Source: Pedobacter sp. AK013
GTDB lineage: Bacteria; Bacteroidota; Bacteroidia; Sphingobacteriales; Sphingobacteriaceae
Assembly (NCBI RefSeq): GCF_014205835.1
Contig: NZ_JACHCQ010000013.1
Coordinates: forward strand, 1 to 64,000
Reading direction: 5' to 3'
DNA length: 64,000 bases
Numbering within the stretch: position 1 is the stretch's first letter; every line of letters starts with the position of its first letter. Below, in pieces: positions 1 to 8,369 of the stretch. A program made the translations under genes and the position numbers. The notes under the pieces were generated by a model. It had not been told where the DNA came from, searched no databases, and saw only the letters and a program-made list of their open reading frames with translations.

Positions 1-88
1 ACCTTAGAAATAGATTTTAAAACATAAACAACCTTAATTAGCCAATAAGCCTTATTTATCTTCAATAATCAATTTTAACCGGACAACA

Positions 89-142
89 GTGAATTTATTT
101 CAGCATCTGTTAATTAAGATCCTGAAACAAGTTCAGGATGAC
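89..142. repeat. Palindromic intergenic repeat, family A
   Basis: Two hairpins back to back. The right one is ATCCTGAA...TTCAGGAT followed by GAC. The left one (TGAATTTATTTCAGCATCT) has lost its outer end. Closely related copies lie at 17402-17463 and 42563-42631. It sits just past the proB stop codon and may act as a terminator. Confidence 0.75.
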
Positions 143-154
143 GAGTTTAATTTA

Positions 155-1234
155 TTAAATAGCCGAATAAAAATAATCGTAATGCACCAGGGCTTTTTGC
201 TTTTTTTGCCCAATGCGTTCCCGGGCCTTATCTGATCCATATTCCGCGATACCCAATCCGATCAGGCTATTTTTTTCGTCAATGATTTTAATAATATCGC
301 CTTTTAAAAAGTCGGTTTGTATTTCGATAATCCCTACCGGCAATAAGCTGGTTGCTTTGCCAGAGGTTAATACCGTTTTTGCGCCATCGTTTAACTTCAC
401 CACACCAGTTGCTGCAGTTTCAGAATGGGCAATCCATTTTTTCTTGCCCGATTTACTTTTTTCCGGCACAAAACGGGTGTGTACCAGATCATTATTCAAC
501 AAAGAAATCAGTACATTATCTTTCGTTCCATTGGCAATATGCACAGAAATGCCCAATTTAGCCACCTTTTGTGCCATGGTCGATTTGGTAATCATTCCGC
601 CACGGCCAAATTGCGATTTACCCGTTTGTATAAAAGAAGCCAGATTAGCAACCGAGCCATTAATTTCCTCAATAACGGCCGAACCTGCAACTTTCGGATC
701 TCCATTATAAATGCCATTTACATTCGATAAAATAATCAACGCATCAGCATTTAACATCGAGGCAATTAGCCCTGCAAGTTCATCATTATCCGTAAACATC
801 AGCTCAGTAACCGAAACTACATCATTTTCATTCACCACAGGAATTACCTCATTTTGAAGCAAAATCTGTAAGCAGTTTTTCATATTTAAATAATGCGCCC
901 GATCACGAAAATCTTCTTTTGTAACCAAAACCTGTGCGCACTGAATTTCATGGGTGGCAAAAAAATTAGCGTAGGTATTGATCAGTTTAACCTGACCAAT
1001 GGCCGCCAATAGTTGTCGGGTAGTTACGGCATCTTGTTTTTCCGATACTTTGATCAAACTTCTGCCTGATGCTACTGCACCTGAAGACACTAAAATAACT
1101 TCAACACCCTGCTTTTTAATGTCTGACAATTGATTTACAAGGTGTTTTATCCTTGTTTCATCAGGCAAACCATTCGCCTGCGTAATTACATTCGAACCAA
1201 CTTTAACAACTATTTTTTTGTACCCTAATTTCAT
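155..1234 (-). CDS. proB: Glutamate 5-kinase
   Basis: Catalyses ATP-dependent phosphorylation of glutamate to glutamyl 5-phosphate, the first step of proline synthesis in the cytoplasm. The N-terminus carries the amino-acid-kinase motif VVKVGSNV, followed by VSSGAVASG and the NENDVVSV substrate region. The C-terminal 80-90 residues look like a PUA domain. The length (359 aa) fits the two-domain form. The frame is open to a TTG at 1246, but the ATG at 1234 gives the usual start MKLGYKKIVVKVG. proA is not in the window; it would be expected downstream, off the left edge, but that is inference. Confidence 0.95.
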   Translation of the reverse strand: MKLGYKKIVVKVGSNVITQANGLPDETRIKHLVNQLSDIKKQGVEVILVSSGAVASGRSLIKVSEKQDAVTTRQLLAAIGQVKLINTYANFFATHEIQCAQVLVTKEDFRDRAHYLNMKNCLQILLQNEVIPVVNENDVVSVTELMFTDNDELAGLIASMLNADALIILSNVNGIYNGDPKVAGSAVIEEINGSVANLASFIQTGKSQFGRGGMITKSTMAQKVAKLGISVHIANGTKDNVLISLLNNDLVHTRFVPEKSKSGKKKWIAHSETAATGVVKLNDGAKTVLTSGKATSLLPVGIIEIQTDFLKGDIIKIIDEKNSLIGLGIAEYGSDKARERIGQKKQKALVHYDYFYSAI

Positions 1235-1407
1235 TATTATTTTCAAGCAATTTGATGTGGCAATTTACCATCAATTTTTCTAATTCAGATGATTATCTAT
1301 AGGCATAATGGATTTTTGCTAAAATGGCAATTGGTGTGGAGTTGGGGGTTTGGCGTTCAGAGCCGATTAACCGATTTAAACAGTTTATACCATTAACCAT
1401 CTCACCA

Positions 1408-1442
1408 CTAATGACTAATGACCACTGAACTATTGAACTAAA
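1408..1442. repeat. Weak 7-bp-period array
   Basis: Units CTAATGA, CTAATGA, CCACTGA, ACTATTG and AACTAAA run head to tail with a 7-bp period in the proB/peptidase intergenic region. Clearer arrays of the same kind lie at 7370-7404, 11723-11771 and 16032-16066. Confidence 0.45.
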
Positions 1443-1477
1443 TTATTTAAATTGCATTCAACCTAATTCAAACCACT

Positions 1478-3628
1478 ATGAAACGTATCTTAACTGGCTT
1501 AATTGTACTTAGTACAGTTATGGCTTGCAACAACCCTCAAAAAAAAGAAATGAAAGCAATAAAGTGGCCTGATGCCAAAGCACCAGTAGCAGAAATTATT
1601 CCGCACCAACGAGTTATACACGGCGATACCGTGGTAGATAACTACTATTGGATGATTGATTACTTTAAAAAAGGTCCTGACAGTACAAAAGTTGTCGATT
1701 ATTTAAAAGCCGAAAACAGCTACCTCAACACGATGATGAAAAGTACTGATCAATTTCAGGCTGATCTGTTTAAAGAAATGAAAGGTAGGATTAAAGAAAA
1801 AGATGAGTCTGTCCCTGTTTTCAAAAATGGCTATTTTTATTACACCAGAACCGAAGACGGGCAGCAATATTTTAAGTATTGCCGTAAAAAGGGGCGTTTA
1901 TCAGCTTCGGAAGAGATATTATTAGATGTAGATAAACTGGCAAAAGGCCATGCCTATTACAGCGCAACCGGATTTAGTGTTAGTCCCGACAATAAACTTT
2001 TAGCCTTTGGTGTAGATCAGGTTTCTCGCCGCCAATATACCATCAATGTTAAAAATTTAGAAACTGGCGAAATGCTGAAAGATGCCATTACCAACACCGA
2101 GGGCGGGGTAGCATGGGCGAATGATAATAAAACACTTTTTTATACCTCAAAAAACCCAGTTACACTATTAAGCGAAAAAATCAAAAAACACACGCTTGGT
2201 ACCGATGCTAAAACGGATATGGTTGTTTATGATGAAAAAGACAACAGTAATTATATCGGTGTAATGAAATCGAAAAATGGCCGTTTTATTTTCATTGCAT
2301 CACAAGGGACATTAACTACCGAATATAGGATGATTGATGCCGACCATCCAGAAGCTGCTTTTAAAGTATTTTCGCCCCGCTCAAAAGATGTACTATACGA
2401 TATTTTAACCGTAGATGATAAGTTTTACATCATAACCAACTGGAATGCCAAAAATTTCCGTTTGATGCAATGCCCGCTGGATAAAACAGAAAAAGAAAAC
2501 TGGAAAGAGGTTATTCCGAACCGAAAAGATGTATTATTGGAATACGGAGAAGAATTTAAAGATCATCTGGTATTATCTGAACGTAAAAATGGCTTAACCG
2601 AGCTGCGCGTACTGAAAAAAGATGGTAGCGATTATTATATCAAGTTTGATGAACCTGTTTATGCTGTCGGTGTTGGCGCAAACCCAGAGTATAACAGCAA
2701 AACACTGCGTTATTCGTACACCTCTTTAACCACACCAAACTCAGTTTACGATTACGACCTGGAGAAAAAGGATAAAAAACTAATGAAACAGCAGGAAGTT
2801 GTTGGCGGTTACGATCCTAAAGATTACGCAACAGAACGTGTTTTCGCTACGGCAAAAGACGGTACAAAAATACCGATTGCCCTAGTTTACAAAAAGGGCT
2901 TCAAAAAGAGCAGCAACGCTCCATTATTACTTTATGCGTATGGATCTTACGGATCGAGCACGGATGCAAATTTCTCTTCACCTAGGCTGAGTTTGTTAAA
3001 CCGCGGCTTTGTTTTCGCTATTGCCAACATCCGCGGTGGGCAGGAAATGGGGCGTCAGTGGTATGAAGATGGTAAACTGATGAAAAAGAAAAACACTTTC
3101 ACCGATTTTATTTCGGCAGGGGAATATCTCGTTGATCAGAAATACACGTCAAAAGGCCATTTATATGCACATGGAGGTAGCGCAGGTGGTTTATTGATGG
3201 GCGCGGTTGCTAATATGGCACCCGATTTATGGAATGGTATTATTGCTGATGTTCCTTTTGTAGATGTAATTAATACCATGCTGGATGAAAGCATTCCACT
3301 AACCACCAACGAGTTCGATGAGTGGGGCAACCCAAAACAAAAAGCGGCTTACGATTATATGAAAAGCTATTCCCCTTATGAAAATGTAGAGAAAAAAGCT
3401 TACCCAAATATGTTAGTTACTACAGGCTTACATGATAGCCAGGTACAGTATTTCGAACCTGCCAAATGGGTAGCTAAATTAAGGGCTACAAAAACCGACA
3501 AAAATGTTTTACTGCTTAAAACTAATATGGAATTTGGTCATGGCGGGGCATCTGGTCGTTTTGACTACTTAAAAGATGTTTCTTTAAGATGGGCATTTTT
3601 GTTTGCGCTCGAGGGGATAACTAAATAA
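1478..3628 (+). CDS. S9A prolyl oligopeptidase / oligopeptidase B-like lipoprotein
   Basis: Serine oligopeptidase that would cut short peptides. It has a lipoprotein signal (Cys17 after a hydrophobic stretch), so it is probably anchored in the envelope. A beta-propeller region covers roughly residues 70-430, followed by an alpha/beta-hydrolase domain. The likely triad is visible: Ser568 in HGGSAGG, Asp653 in GLHDSQV and His688 in EFGHGG. The 716-residue length fits the family. Local sequence resembles oligopeptidase B (PtrB) more than mammalian-type prolyl oligopeptidase, but the cleavage preference cannot be read from sequence. It is a single gene, followed 16 bp after its stop by a palindromic repeat. 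Confidence 0.92.
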   Translation: MKRILTGLIVLSTVMACNNPQKKEMKAIKWPDAKAPVAEIIPHQRVIHGDTVVDNYYWMIDYFKKGPDSTKVVDYLKAENSYLNTMMKSTDQFQADLFKEMKGRIKEKDESVPVFKNGYFYYTRTEDGQQYFKYCRKKGRLSASEEILLDVDKLAKGHAYYSATGFSVSPDNKLLAFGVDQVSRRQYTINVKNLETGEMLKDAITNTEGGVAWANDNKTLFYTSKNPVTLLSEKIKKHTLGTDAKTDMVVYDEKDNSNYIGVMKSKNGRFIFIASQGTLTTEYRMIDADHPEAAFKVFSPRSKDVLYDILTVDDKFYIITNWNAKNFRLMQCPLDKTEKENWKEVIPNRKDVLLEYGEEFKDHLVLSERKNGLTELRVLKKDGSDYYIKFDEPVYAVGVGANPEYNSKTLRYSYTSLTTPNSVYDYDLEKKDKKLMKQQEVVGGYDPKDYATERVFATAKDGTKIPIALVYKKGFKKSSNAPLLLYAYGSYGSSTDANFSSPRLSLLNRGFVFAIANIRGGQEMGRQWYEDGKLMKKKNTFTDFISAGEYLVDQKYTSKGHLYAHGGSAGGLLMGAVANMAPDLWNGIIADVPFVDVINTMLDESIPLTTNEFDEWGNPKQKAAYDYMKSYSPYENVEKKAYPNMLVTTGLHDSQVQYFEPAKWVAKLRATKTDKNVLLLKTNMEFGHGGASGRFDYLKDVSLRWAFLFALEGITK

Positions 3629-3643
3629 AATTTTAATCGGCTC

Positions 3644-3712
3644 GTCATTCCCAACCTGATTGGGAATCTTAATGCATAAACGCTTTAGGATTCCCACCTG
3701 CAGGGGAATGAC
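3644..3712 (+). repeat. Palindromic intergenic repeat, family D
   Basis: Begins GTCATTCCC and ends GGGAATGAC, with two internal hairpins (ATTCCC...GGGAAT). The copy at 18775-18841 is nearly identical but in the opposite orientation. It lies 15 bp after the S9 peptidase stop. Confidence 0.85.
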
Positions 3713-3756
3713 ACCCGTTTTTTTAAAACCATTAATCAATTATATATCACCCCATA

Positions 3757-4209
3757 ATGAACACCAAACTAAAAACACTTCAAATTATCCACCTTGCTTT
3801 ATGCTCTGGTGTTTTCCTCTTTGCATTAGTAACCATCTTTCTCAACCGTGAGATCATGTTTTTTGATGCGAACCCCAAAACCACTTCACCTTTTAATCCG
3901 ATATTTCCAATCATGGGATTGATTACCATTTCGGCAAGCATCTTTTTTCACAGAAATTTAATGGCTAAAATCGACAAAAGCGCAACAGCTGAGACCAAGA
4001 TCAATATGTATCAAAGTGCATTTATCATTAGCGCAGCTATGCTAGAAGGCGGAGCGCTCTTCAACATTGTTGGTTTCTTTATGACACATAATTCATTCTT
4101 TTTAATATTTGGTGCTGTTAATTTTATTTTTTTGATACTGAAGCGGCCAACTAAAGATAAATTGATTTCCGCTTTACAATTGCAATACCCGGATACAGAG
4201 TCATTGTAA
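3757..4209 (+). CDS. Small integral membrane protein of unknown function
   Basis: 150 residues with about four predicted membrane segments (roughly residues 8-30, 48-66, 88-112 and 114-130) and a short, lysine-containing C-terminal tail. I do not recognise the family. It lies 26 bp upstream of an M16 peptidase on the same strand, but that gene seems to have its own promoter box, so a shared operon is not certain. No signal peptide cleavage site or catalytic motif is visible. Confidence 0.75.
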   Translation: MNTKLKTLQIIHLALCSGVFLFALVTIFLNREIMFFDANPKTTSPFNPIFPIMGLITISASIFFHRNLMAKIDKSATAETKINMYQSAFIISAAMLEGGALFNIVGFFMTHNSFFLIFGAVNFIFLILKRPTKDKLISALQLQYPDTESL

Positions 4210-4220
4210 GCAATTAGCCT

Positions 4221-4228
4221 TATCTTTG
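4221..4228 (+). promoter_or_regulatory. Candidate -7 box for the M16 peptidase
   Basis: TATCTTTG matches the Bacteroidota -7 consensus TAnnTTTG and ends 7 bp before the ATG at 4236, implying a very short or absent 5' leader. No clear -33 TTTG at the usual spacing. Confidence 0.5.
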
Positions 4229-4235
4229 CCCCTCA

Positions 4236-5468
4236 ATGGAATACAATGTTCACACTTTGCCAAACGGCATACGCTTATTGCACGTACCTTCAGCATCCGC
4301 CATATCTCATGCATGCATCATCGTTAATACAGGATCGCGGGATGAGCCTGAAGGCAAAGCGGGTTTAGCACACTTTATTGAGCATTTGATTTTTAAGCGT
4401 ACCGAAAAACGGAGCACCAACCAGATTTTAAATCGTTTGGAAAGTGTTGGGGCAGATTTAAATGCCTATACCACGAAAGAATATACTTGTGTGCACGCTT
4501 CTTTCTTAAATCCATATTTAGATAGAACCTTAGATCTTTTCAATGATATACTCTTCCATTCTACTTTTCCTGAAGAGGAAATGGAAAAAGAGAAAAGTGT
4601 AATCCTGGATGAAATTTCTTCTTATCTCGATCAGCCCGAAGAAGCCATTAATGATGATTTTGAAGATATGCTTTTCGCTGGCCATGCTTTGGGCAACAAT
4701 ATTTTAGGCACAACAGCATCTGTTCAGCATTTTACCAGGGAGGATGTAATTAATTTTAGAAAAGCGAATTATCGTACCAACGAAATTGTGGTGGCCGTTT
4801 TAGGCAATTATACTTTAAATAGTGTTATAAATAAAGGAAGTAAACATTTTGCTGGCGTAGAAGAAAACAACCCAGATAAAGTAAGGGTAAAACCTAATAT
4901 ACTTCCGCAAAGCAATACGACTATTTATAAGCCGATTATGCAGGCACACTGCATTTTAGGTGCGCAGGCATATTCTACGCACCAATTGCAAAAGGTACCT
5001 TTAATGCTGTTAAATAATTACTTTGGCGGCAATGGTATGAGTTCGGTATTAAATCTGCAGATCAGAGAAAAATATGGCATTGCTTATACCATCGAATCTA
5101 ATTTTTCGCCCTTAAGTGATACTGGTATTTTTTCTATTTATTTCGGAACAGATAAAGAAAAACAGACCAAAGCACTCGCTTTAATTTTTAAGGAGATCAA
5201 AAAGCTCAGAGAACACCCTTTAAATGACATACAGCTTCAAAAAGCCAAAAACAAATTTATCGGACAGATTGCTTTGGGTGAAGAAAACAGGATCGGTTTA
5301 ATCATTTCAATGGCAAAAAGCCTGATCGATCACAACAAAATCGATTCTCTGGAAACTGTTTTTGAGAAAATAAATGCAGTTACAACCAAGCAAATGGCTG
5401 AAGTTACCGATGAGATTTTAAATATCGAGCAACTGAATATCTTTACTTTCTGCCCAATAGAGGAATAA
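4236..5468 (+). CDS. M16 family zinc peptidase
   Basis: Processing-protease-like metallopeptidase. The inverted zinc motif HxxEH is intact (His46, Glu49, His50), and the expected third ligand is Glu126, 76 residues after the second histidine. The 410-aa length and the C-terminal M16C-like half fit single-chain M16B enzymes. There is no signal peptide, so it is probably cytoplasmic. The substrate is unknown. It is followed by a repeat-containing 144-bp gap and def. Confidence 0.93.
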   Translation: MEYNVHTLPNGIRLLHVPSASAISHACIIVNTGSRDEPEGKAGLAHFIEHLIFKRTEKRSTNQILNRLESVGADLNAYTTKEYTCVHASFLNPYLDRTLDLFNDILFHSTFPEEEMEKEKSVILDEISSYLDQPEEAINDDFEDMLFAGHALGNNILGTTASVQHFTREDVINFRKANYRTNEIVVAVLGNYTLNSVINKGSKHFAGVEENNPDKVRVKPNILPQSNTTIYKPIMQAHCILGAQAYSTHQLQKVPLMLLNNYFGGNGMSSVLNLQIREKYGIAYTIESNFSPLSDTGIFSIYFGTDKEKQTKALALIFKEIKKLREHPLNDIQLQKAKNKFIGQIALGEENRIGLIISMAKSLIDHNKIDSLETVFEKINAVTTKQMAEVTDEILNIEQLNIFTFCPIEE

Positions 5469-5472
5469 TTCT

Positions 5473-5480
5473 TATTTTTG
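5473..5480 (+). promoter_or_regulatory. Candidate -7 box upstream of def
   Basis: TATTTTTG fits TAnnTTTG. If used, the def transcript would have a leader of about 130 nt containing the family B repeat at 5501-5557 and the 7-bp hairpin TTCAGGT/ACCTGAA at 5581-5598. Confidence 0.3.
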
Positions 5481-5500
5481 TAAGTCAAATCTTCTTATTT

Positions 5501-5557
5501 GTCTTCCTGAGCTTATCGAAGGACTTAATAATGGGTCTTCGACAAGCTCAGACTGAC
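5501..5557. repeat. Palindromic intergenic repeat, family B
   Basis: Contains CCTGAGCTTATCGAAGGAC and the mirrored CTTCGACAAGCTCAGACTGAC. Relatives lie at 13468-13542, 42525-42553, 43526-43592, 49711-49803 and 60986-61067. It lies between the M16 peptidase and def. Confidence 0.8.
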
Positions 5558-5612
5558 ACCATTTTACAATAATTAATGAGTTCAGGTTCGCACCTGAAAA
5601 AAATATAATACA

Positions 5613-6173
5613 ATGAAATTACCAATAGTAGCTTACGGTGATCCTGTTTTAAAAAAAGTAGGAACCGATATTGATAAAGATTATCCAGAATTAAAACAAT
5701 TAATCAGCGACATGTTCGACACCATGTATTATGCAAACGGTGTGGGCTTAGCTGCCCCTCAAATTGGTTTACCCATCCGTTTGTTTATTGTAGATACAGG
5801 TGATGACGAAGACGGTAAACCAGGCTATAAAAAAGTATTTATCAATGCCGAAATTCTGGAAGAAACCGGCGAAGCATGGAGCTTCAACGAAGGTTGTTTA
5901 AGTATTCCTGATATCCGCGAAAACATTATGCGCAAGCCGAACATCAAGATTACCTATTTCGACGAAAACTGGGTAGAACATACCGACGATGTTGACGGAA
6001 TGCCAGCACGCGTAATTCAGCACGAATACGACCACATCGAAGGCAAGTTATTTACCGATAAAGTAAGTGTATTACGTAAAACCATGCTTAAAAGTAAATT
6101 GGATGCGATTTCGAAAGGAAATATCAAAACAGATTACAAAATGAAGTTTCCGAACAAGAGCAAAAAAAGATAA
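5613..6173 (+). CDS. def: Peptide deformylase
   Basis: Removes the formyl group from the N-terminal methionine of new proteins. All three signature motifs are present: GVGLAAPQIG (43-52), EGCLSIP (93-99, metal ligand Cys95) and QHEYDH (136-141, ligands His137 and His141, catalytic Glu138). The length of 186 aa is typical. A small lipoprotein gene begins 4 bp after the stop and is probably co-transcribed. Upstream lie a palindromic repeat and a short hairpin. Confidence 0.97.
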   Translation: MKLPIVAYGDPVLKKVGTDIDKDYPELKQLISDMFDTMYYANGVGLAAPQIGLPIRLFIVDTGDDEDGKPGYKKVFINAEILEETGEAWSFNEGCLSIPDIRENIMRKPNIKITYFDENWVEHTDDVDGMPARVIQHEYDHIEGKLFTDKVSVLRKTMLKSKLDAISKGNIKTDYKMKFPNKSKKR

Positions 6174-6177
6174 TGTA

Positions 6178-6690
6178 ATGAACCATTGTTGGCGGTTATT
6201 AAGTAAAGGTTGCCTCGTTATTTTGATGGGCATTAGCCTGATTAGCTGCCAACAAATTACTCCCTCAAAAATCCATTACAGTTATGATAATGGACCTGAA
6301 ATCGATACCTCCTATATTGCTATATTTCCTTTCGAAAAAAAATCTGCTTTTCGAAAACCTGCGCAGTTGACCAGGACTGACCTAATAGAAATAGATAAAA
6401 TCTTATTAAAATTTGCCGAAGATTATAATAAGCATATGTTAAGTTTTATTTCGCCTAAAGACGATAAAAGTAACTACCTCATAGATCTTAAAGATTACAA
6501 ACGGCAATATACTCCAACAACTAATAGTAAGGGCGAAAAAGAGGTATTAATTTACTGCATTTGTAACAACTCTAACGCCAATTGGAAAAAGGAACGCATA
6601 GTTGTTCGTGATGGGGGCAAATGTTACTTCATGGTAAAAGTTAATCTCGTAACAAAGGGTTTCGAAAGCGCTGTTAACGGCAATGCATAG
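6178..6690 (+). CDS. Putative lipoprotein of unknown function
   Basis: 170 residues with a hydrophobic N-terminus and a lipobox (LISC, Cys24), so probably exported and lipidated. The remainder is hydrophilic and lysine-rich, with a Cys pair near ICICNN and another Cys near GGKCYF. I do not recognise the family. It starts 4 bp after def, suggesting co-transcription but not a shared function. Confidence 0.7.
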   Translation: MNHCWRLLSKGCLVILMGISLISCQQITPSKIHYSYDNGPEIDTSYIAIFPFEKKSAFRKPAQLTRTDLIEIDKILLKFAEDYNKHMLSFISPKDDKSNYLIDLKDYKRQYTPTTNSKGEKEVLIYCICNNSNANWKKERIVVRDGGKCYFMVKVNLVTKGFESAVNGNA

Positions 6691-6751
6691 TTTTGATTAA
6701 AAAAGCAGTGCCTTGGCCGTGTATCCAAGATCCACTATCATAATGACAAAA

Positions 6752-7293
6752 CTATTTATTCCGCCGCCAGTCTTTCCCCTTAAAGATCAGTTGCGGCTCA
6801 ACCTTAAAAACAACATTTAGCGCTTTTCTGCATTCCTCACAATCAGATTTGAAACCAACAGTTACAATTAAATAACAAAACCCAAGCATGCCCAATGCGA
6901 CTAATGAACCAAACGCCAGATTCGGCTCATGTTTCTTTATTGCCCCAAAAAGAAATATAATGCAAAAACTGTAGCAAGTGAACACCAAATCATTAAAAAA
7001 CCTTTCACAAGTGGCATTAAACTTAGTTGAACATCTACTTTACAACCATTACCCTCTGTAAATATTTCTCCTGAAATCTCTGCCTGAAAAGAGTTTCTGT
7101 ATGATAAATTTCTCTGAATGGTGAATGTAGACTGATAGATATAACCCTTAAACAGTTCAACCTCGGGATTTTTAGGAAAAAGAGTTGCAAAGATATTTTG
7201 ATCTTTTGATATCGCTTTTGATAAATTATTCCAGGCTTCGGCAACTGAAATATCCGAATGTAATATAAATGATTGAGAGGGAAAAAATTTCAT
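6752..7293 (-). pseudogene. Small membrane protein gene with a frameshift
   Basis: Two overlapping minus-strand frames read as one protein. The upstream frame (7293 to 6937, 118 aa) starts MKFFPSQSF and ends in a hydrophobic segment at LYFFLGQ. The downstream frame (6988 to 6752) continues from the same membrane segment through AIKKHEPN to a tail with CEEC. The frame changes at the run TTTTTGGGG (plus-strand 6943-6951). A one-base slip there would give a continuous protein of about 180 aa with two membrane segments. It could be a real mutation, a sequencing error in a homopolymer, or less likely programmed slippage. The family is not recognised. Confidence 0.7.
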
Positions 7294-7312
7294 GTTATGA
7301 TAGCACTATATT

Positions 7313-7352
7313 CTGAAATAATTTCGATAGCTATCGGATCAGGATGATGATT
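7313..7352. repeat. Degenerate palindromic repeat with CGATAGCTATCG core
   Basis: A perfect palindrome CGATAGCTATCG (7325-7336) sits inside remnants that resemble the family A/B arms (CTGAAATAATTT and ATCAGGATGATG). A related core, CCCGATAGCTATCGGG, occurs at 57161-57176. Confidence 0.5.
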
Positions 7353-7369
7353 GTAGGGCCGCGTTCACA

Positions 7370-7404
7370 AGACTAAGGACTCGGGACTTAAGACTCCAGA
7401 CTAA
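7370..7404. repeat. 7-bp-period array at a gene end
   Basis: Five units AGACTAA, GGACTCG, GGACTTA, AGACTCC and AGACTAA with strict 7-bp phase. The last unit overlaps the TAG stop codon of the minus-strand gene ending at 7401. Confidence 0.8.
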
Positions 7405-8036
7405 TTATTCCGGCTCTTATCGCCATCAAAAATCTGCTGCATCAGCTTGCCCCAGGCGAAAGGATTAAGTAGGGGATTGGTTTGCACCATATTCTTATTA
7501 ATCATCCTGTCAAAATTATACCGATAATTCTGACTTCCGATTTCCTGCCCATCACGCGGTAACGTTTGGATCAAGCCATCAATTGATGAACGCGAAAGGT
7601 TCTTTTTGGCAATAGCCATATCATCATCCGCCAGTTTCATGGATAAAAACTCGCGGGTAAACTCTTCTGTTGTCGCCCAAGGGAAAACACGCACCGATGG
7701 CAAATCGATTACATTGGCTTTCAACTTAACCATAATTGTGTACTTGCTGTCTGGCGTACTTTCTGGAATCACTGTAGAAAACTTCTTGTAACCAATGGCC
7801 GTGAACAAAATGGTATCGCCAGGATTAACAATAAATGTAAAATATCCTCTGTAATCCGCACCAACCCTTTTACTCTTGGCAGAAAGATTGGTGATAGTAA
7901 CGTAAGGTATGACGTTTGAGCTATCGATATCGGTAATAATCCCAGAAAATTGGATGAGTTTATCCTGTGCCGGCTTTTGTTGTGCAAAAGCGGTAACAGA
8001 AAAAATTAAGCAAATCAGGGCAATACAATATCTCAT
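7401..8036 (-). CDS. Secreted protein with carboxypeptidase-regulatory-like domain
   Basis: 211 residues with a clear signal peptide (cleavage near AFAQQ). Residues about 25-115 look like the beta-sandwich found as CarboxypepD_reg-like / CNA-B-type domains in Bacteroidota, including FSGIITDIDSS, a strand at YVTITNLSA and GYKKFSTVIP. The C-terminal half has no motif I recognise. The domain often precedes TonB-dependent receptors, but here it stands alone. Envelope location is inferred; the function is unknown. Its stop codon lies inside a 7-bp-period array. Confidence 0.8.
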   Translation of the reverse strand: MRYCIALICLIFSVTAFAQQKPAQDKLIQFSGIITDIDSSNVIPYVTITNLSAKSKRVGADYRGYFTFIVNPGDTILFTAIGYKKFSTVIPESTPDSKYTIMVKLKANVIDLPSVRVFPWATTEEFTREFLSMKLADDDMAIAKKNLSRSSIDGLIQTLPRDGQEIGSQNYRYNFDRMINKNMVQTNPLLNPFAWGKLMQQIFDGDKSRNN

Positions 8037-8089
8037 TAAGACAAAAGTAATTTTATTAATAAAACTTCCTTGTTAAATAGTGTTAAAGC

Positions 8090-8335
8090 TTAATCTTGCT
8101 CGGCCATGTTAACGGCAACTACAGAAGTGATCTGTGGAACAGCTTTCATAATGGCTTGTTCGATACCAGATTTCATAGTCATGAAACTCATCGGGCAAGA
8201 ACCGCAGTTGCCTAAAAGTTTAAGCTTTACTGTTCCTTCAGATGTAATTTCTTCAACAGAAACATCACCTCCATCAGCCTTTAAATACGGCCTGATAGTT
8301 TCCAATGCCTGTTCTACTTGTTCTGTTAAATTCAT
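8090..8335 (-). CDS. NifU C-terminal-like iron-sulfur scaffold
   Basis: 81-residue protein matching the NifU/Nfu C-terminal domain, with the cluster-binding motif CGSC (Cys44, Cys47) preceded by LKADGGDV. It would carry or transfer a 4Fe-4S cluster in the cytoplasm. It starts 34 bp after the Mrp gene on the same strand, a pairing that makes sense because both belong to iron-sulfur cluster delivery. Confidence 0.93.
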   Translation of the reverse strand: MNLTEQVEQALETIRPYLKADGGDVSVEEITSEGTVKLKLLGNCGSCPMSFMTMKSGIEQAIMKAVPQITSVVAVNMAEQD

Positions 8336-8369
8336 TATATATATTTTAATTTATAAAAATAGTAATTTT

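Noticed and set aside
213-710. 165-codon frame opposite proB
   Set aside because: Antisense to a well-conserved enzyme; no recognisable motif.
3660-3851. 63-codon plus-strand frame after the S9 peptidase
   Set aside because: Begins in a family D palindromic repeat and overlaps the membrane-protein gene in another frame.
5581-5598. Short palindrome TTCAGGT-TCGC-ACCTGAA as a terminator
   Set aside because: No T-run on the plus strand and def starts 14 bp later; at most a leader hairpin.
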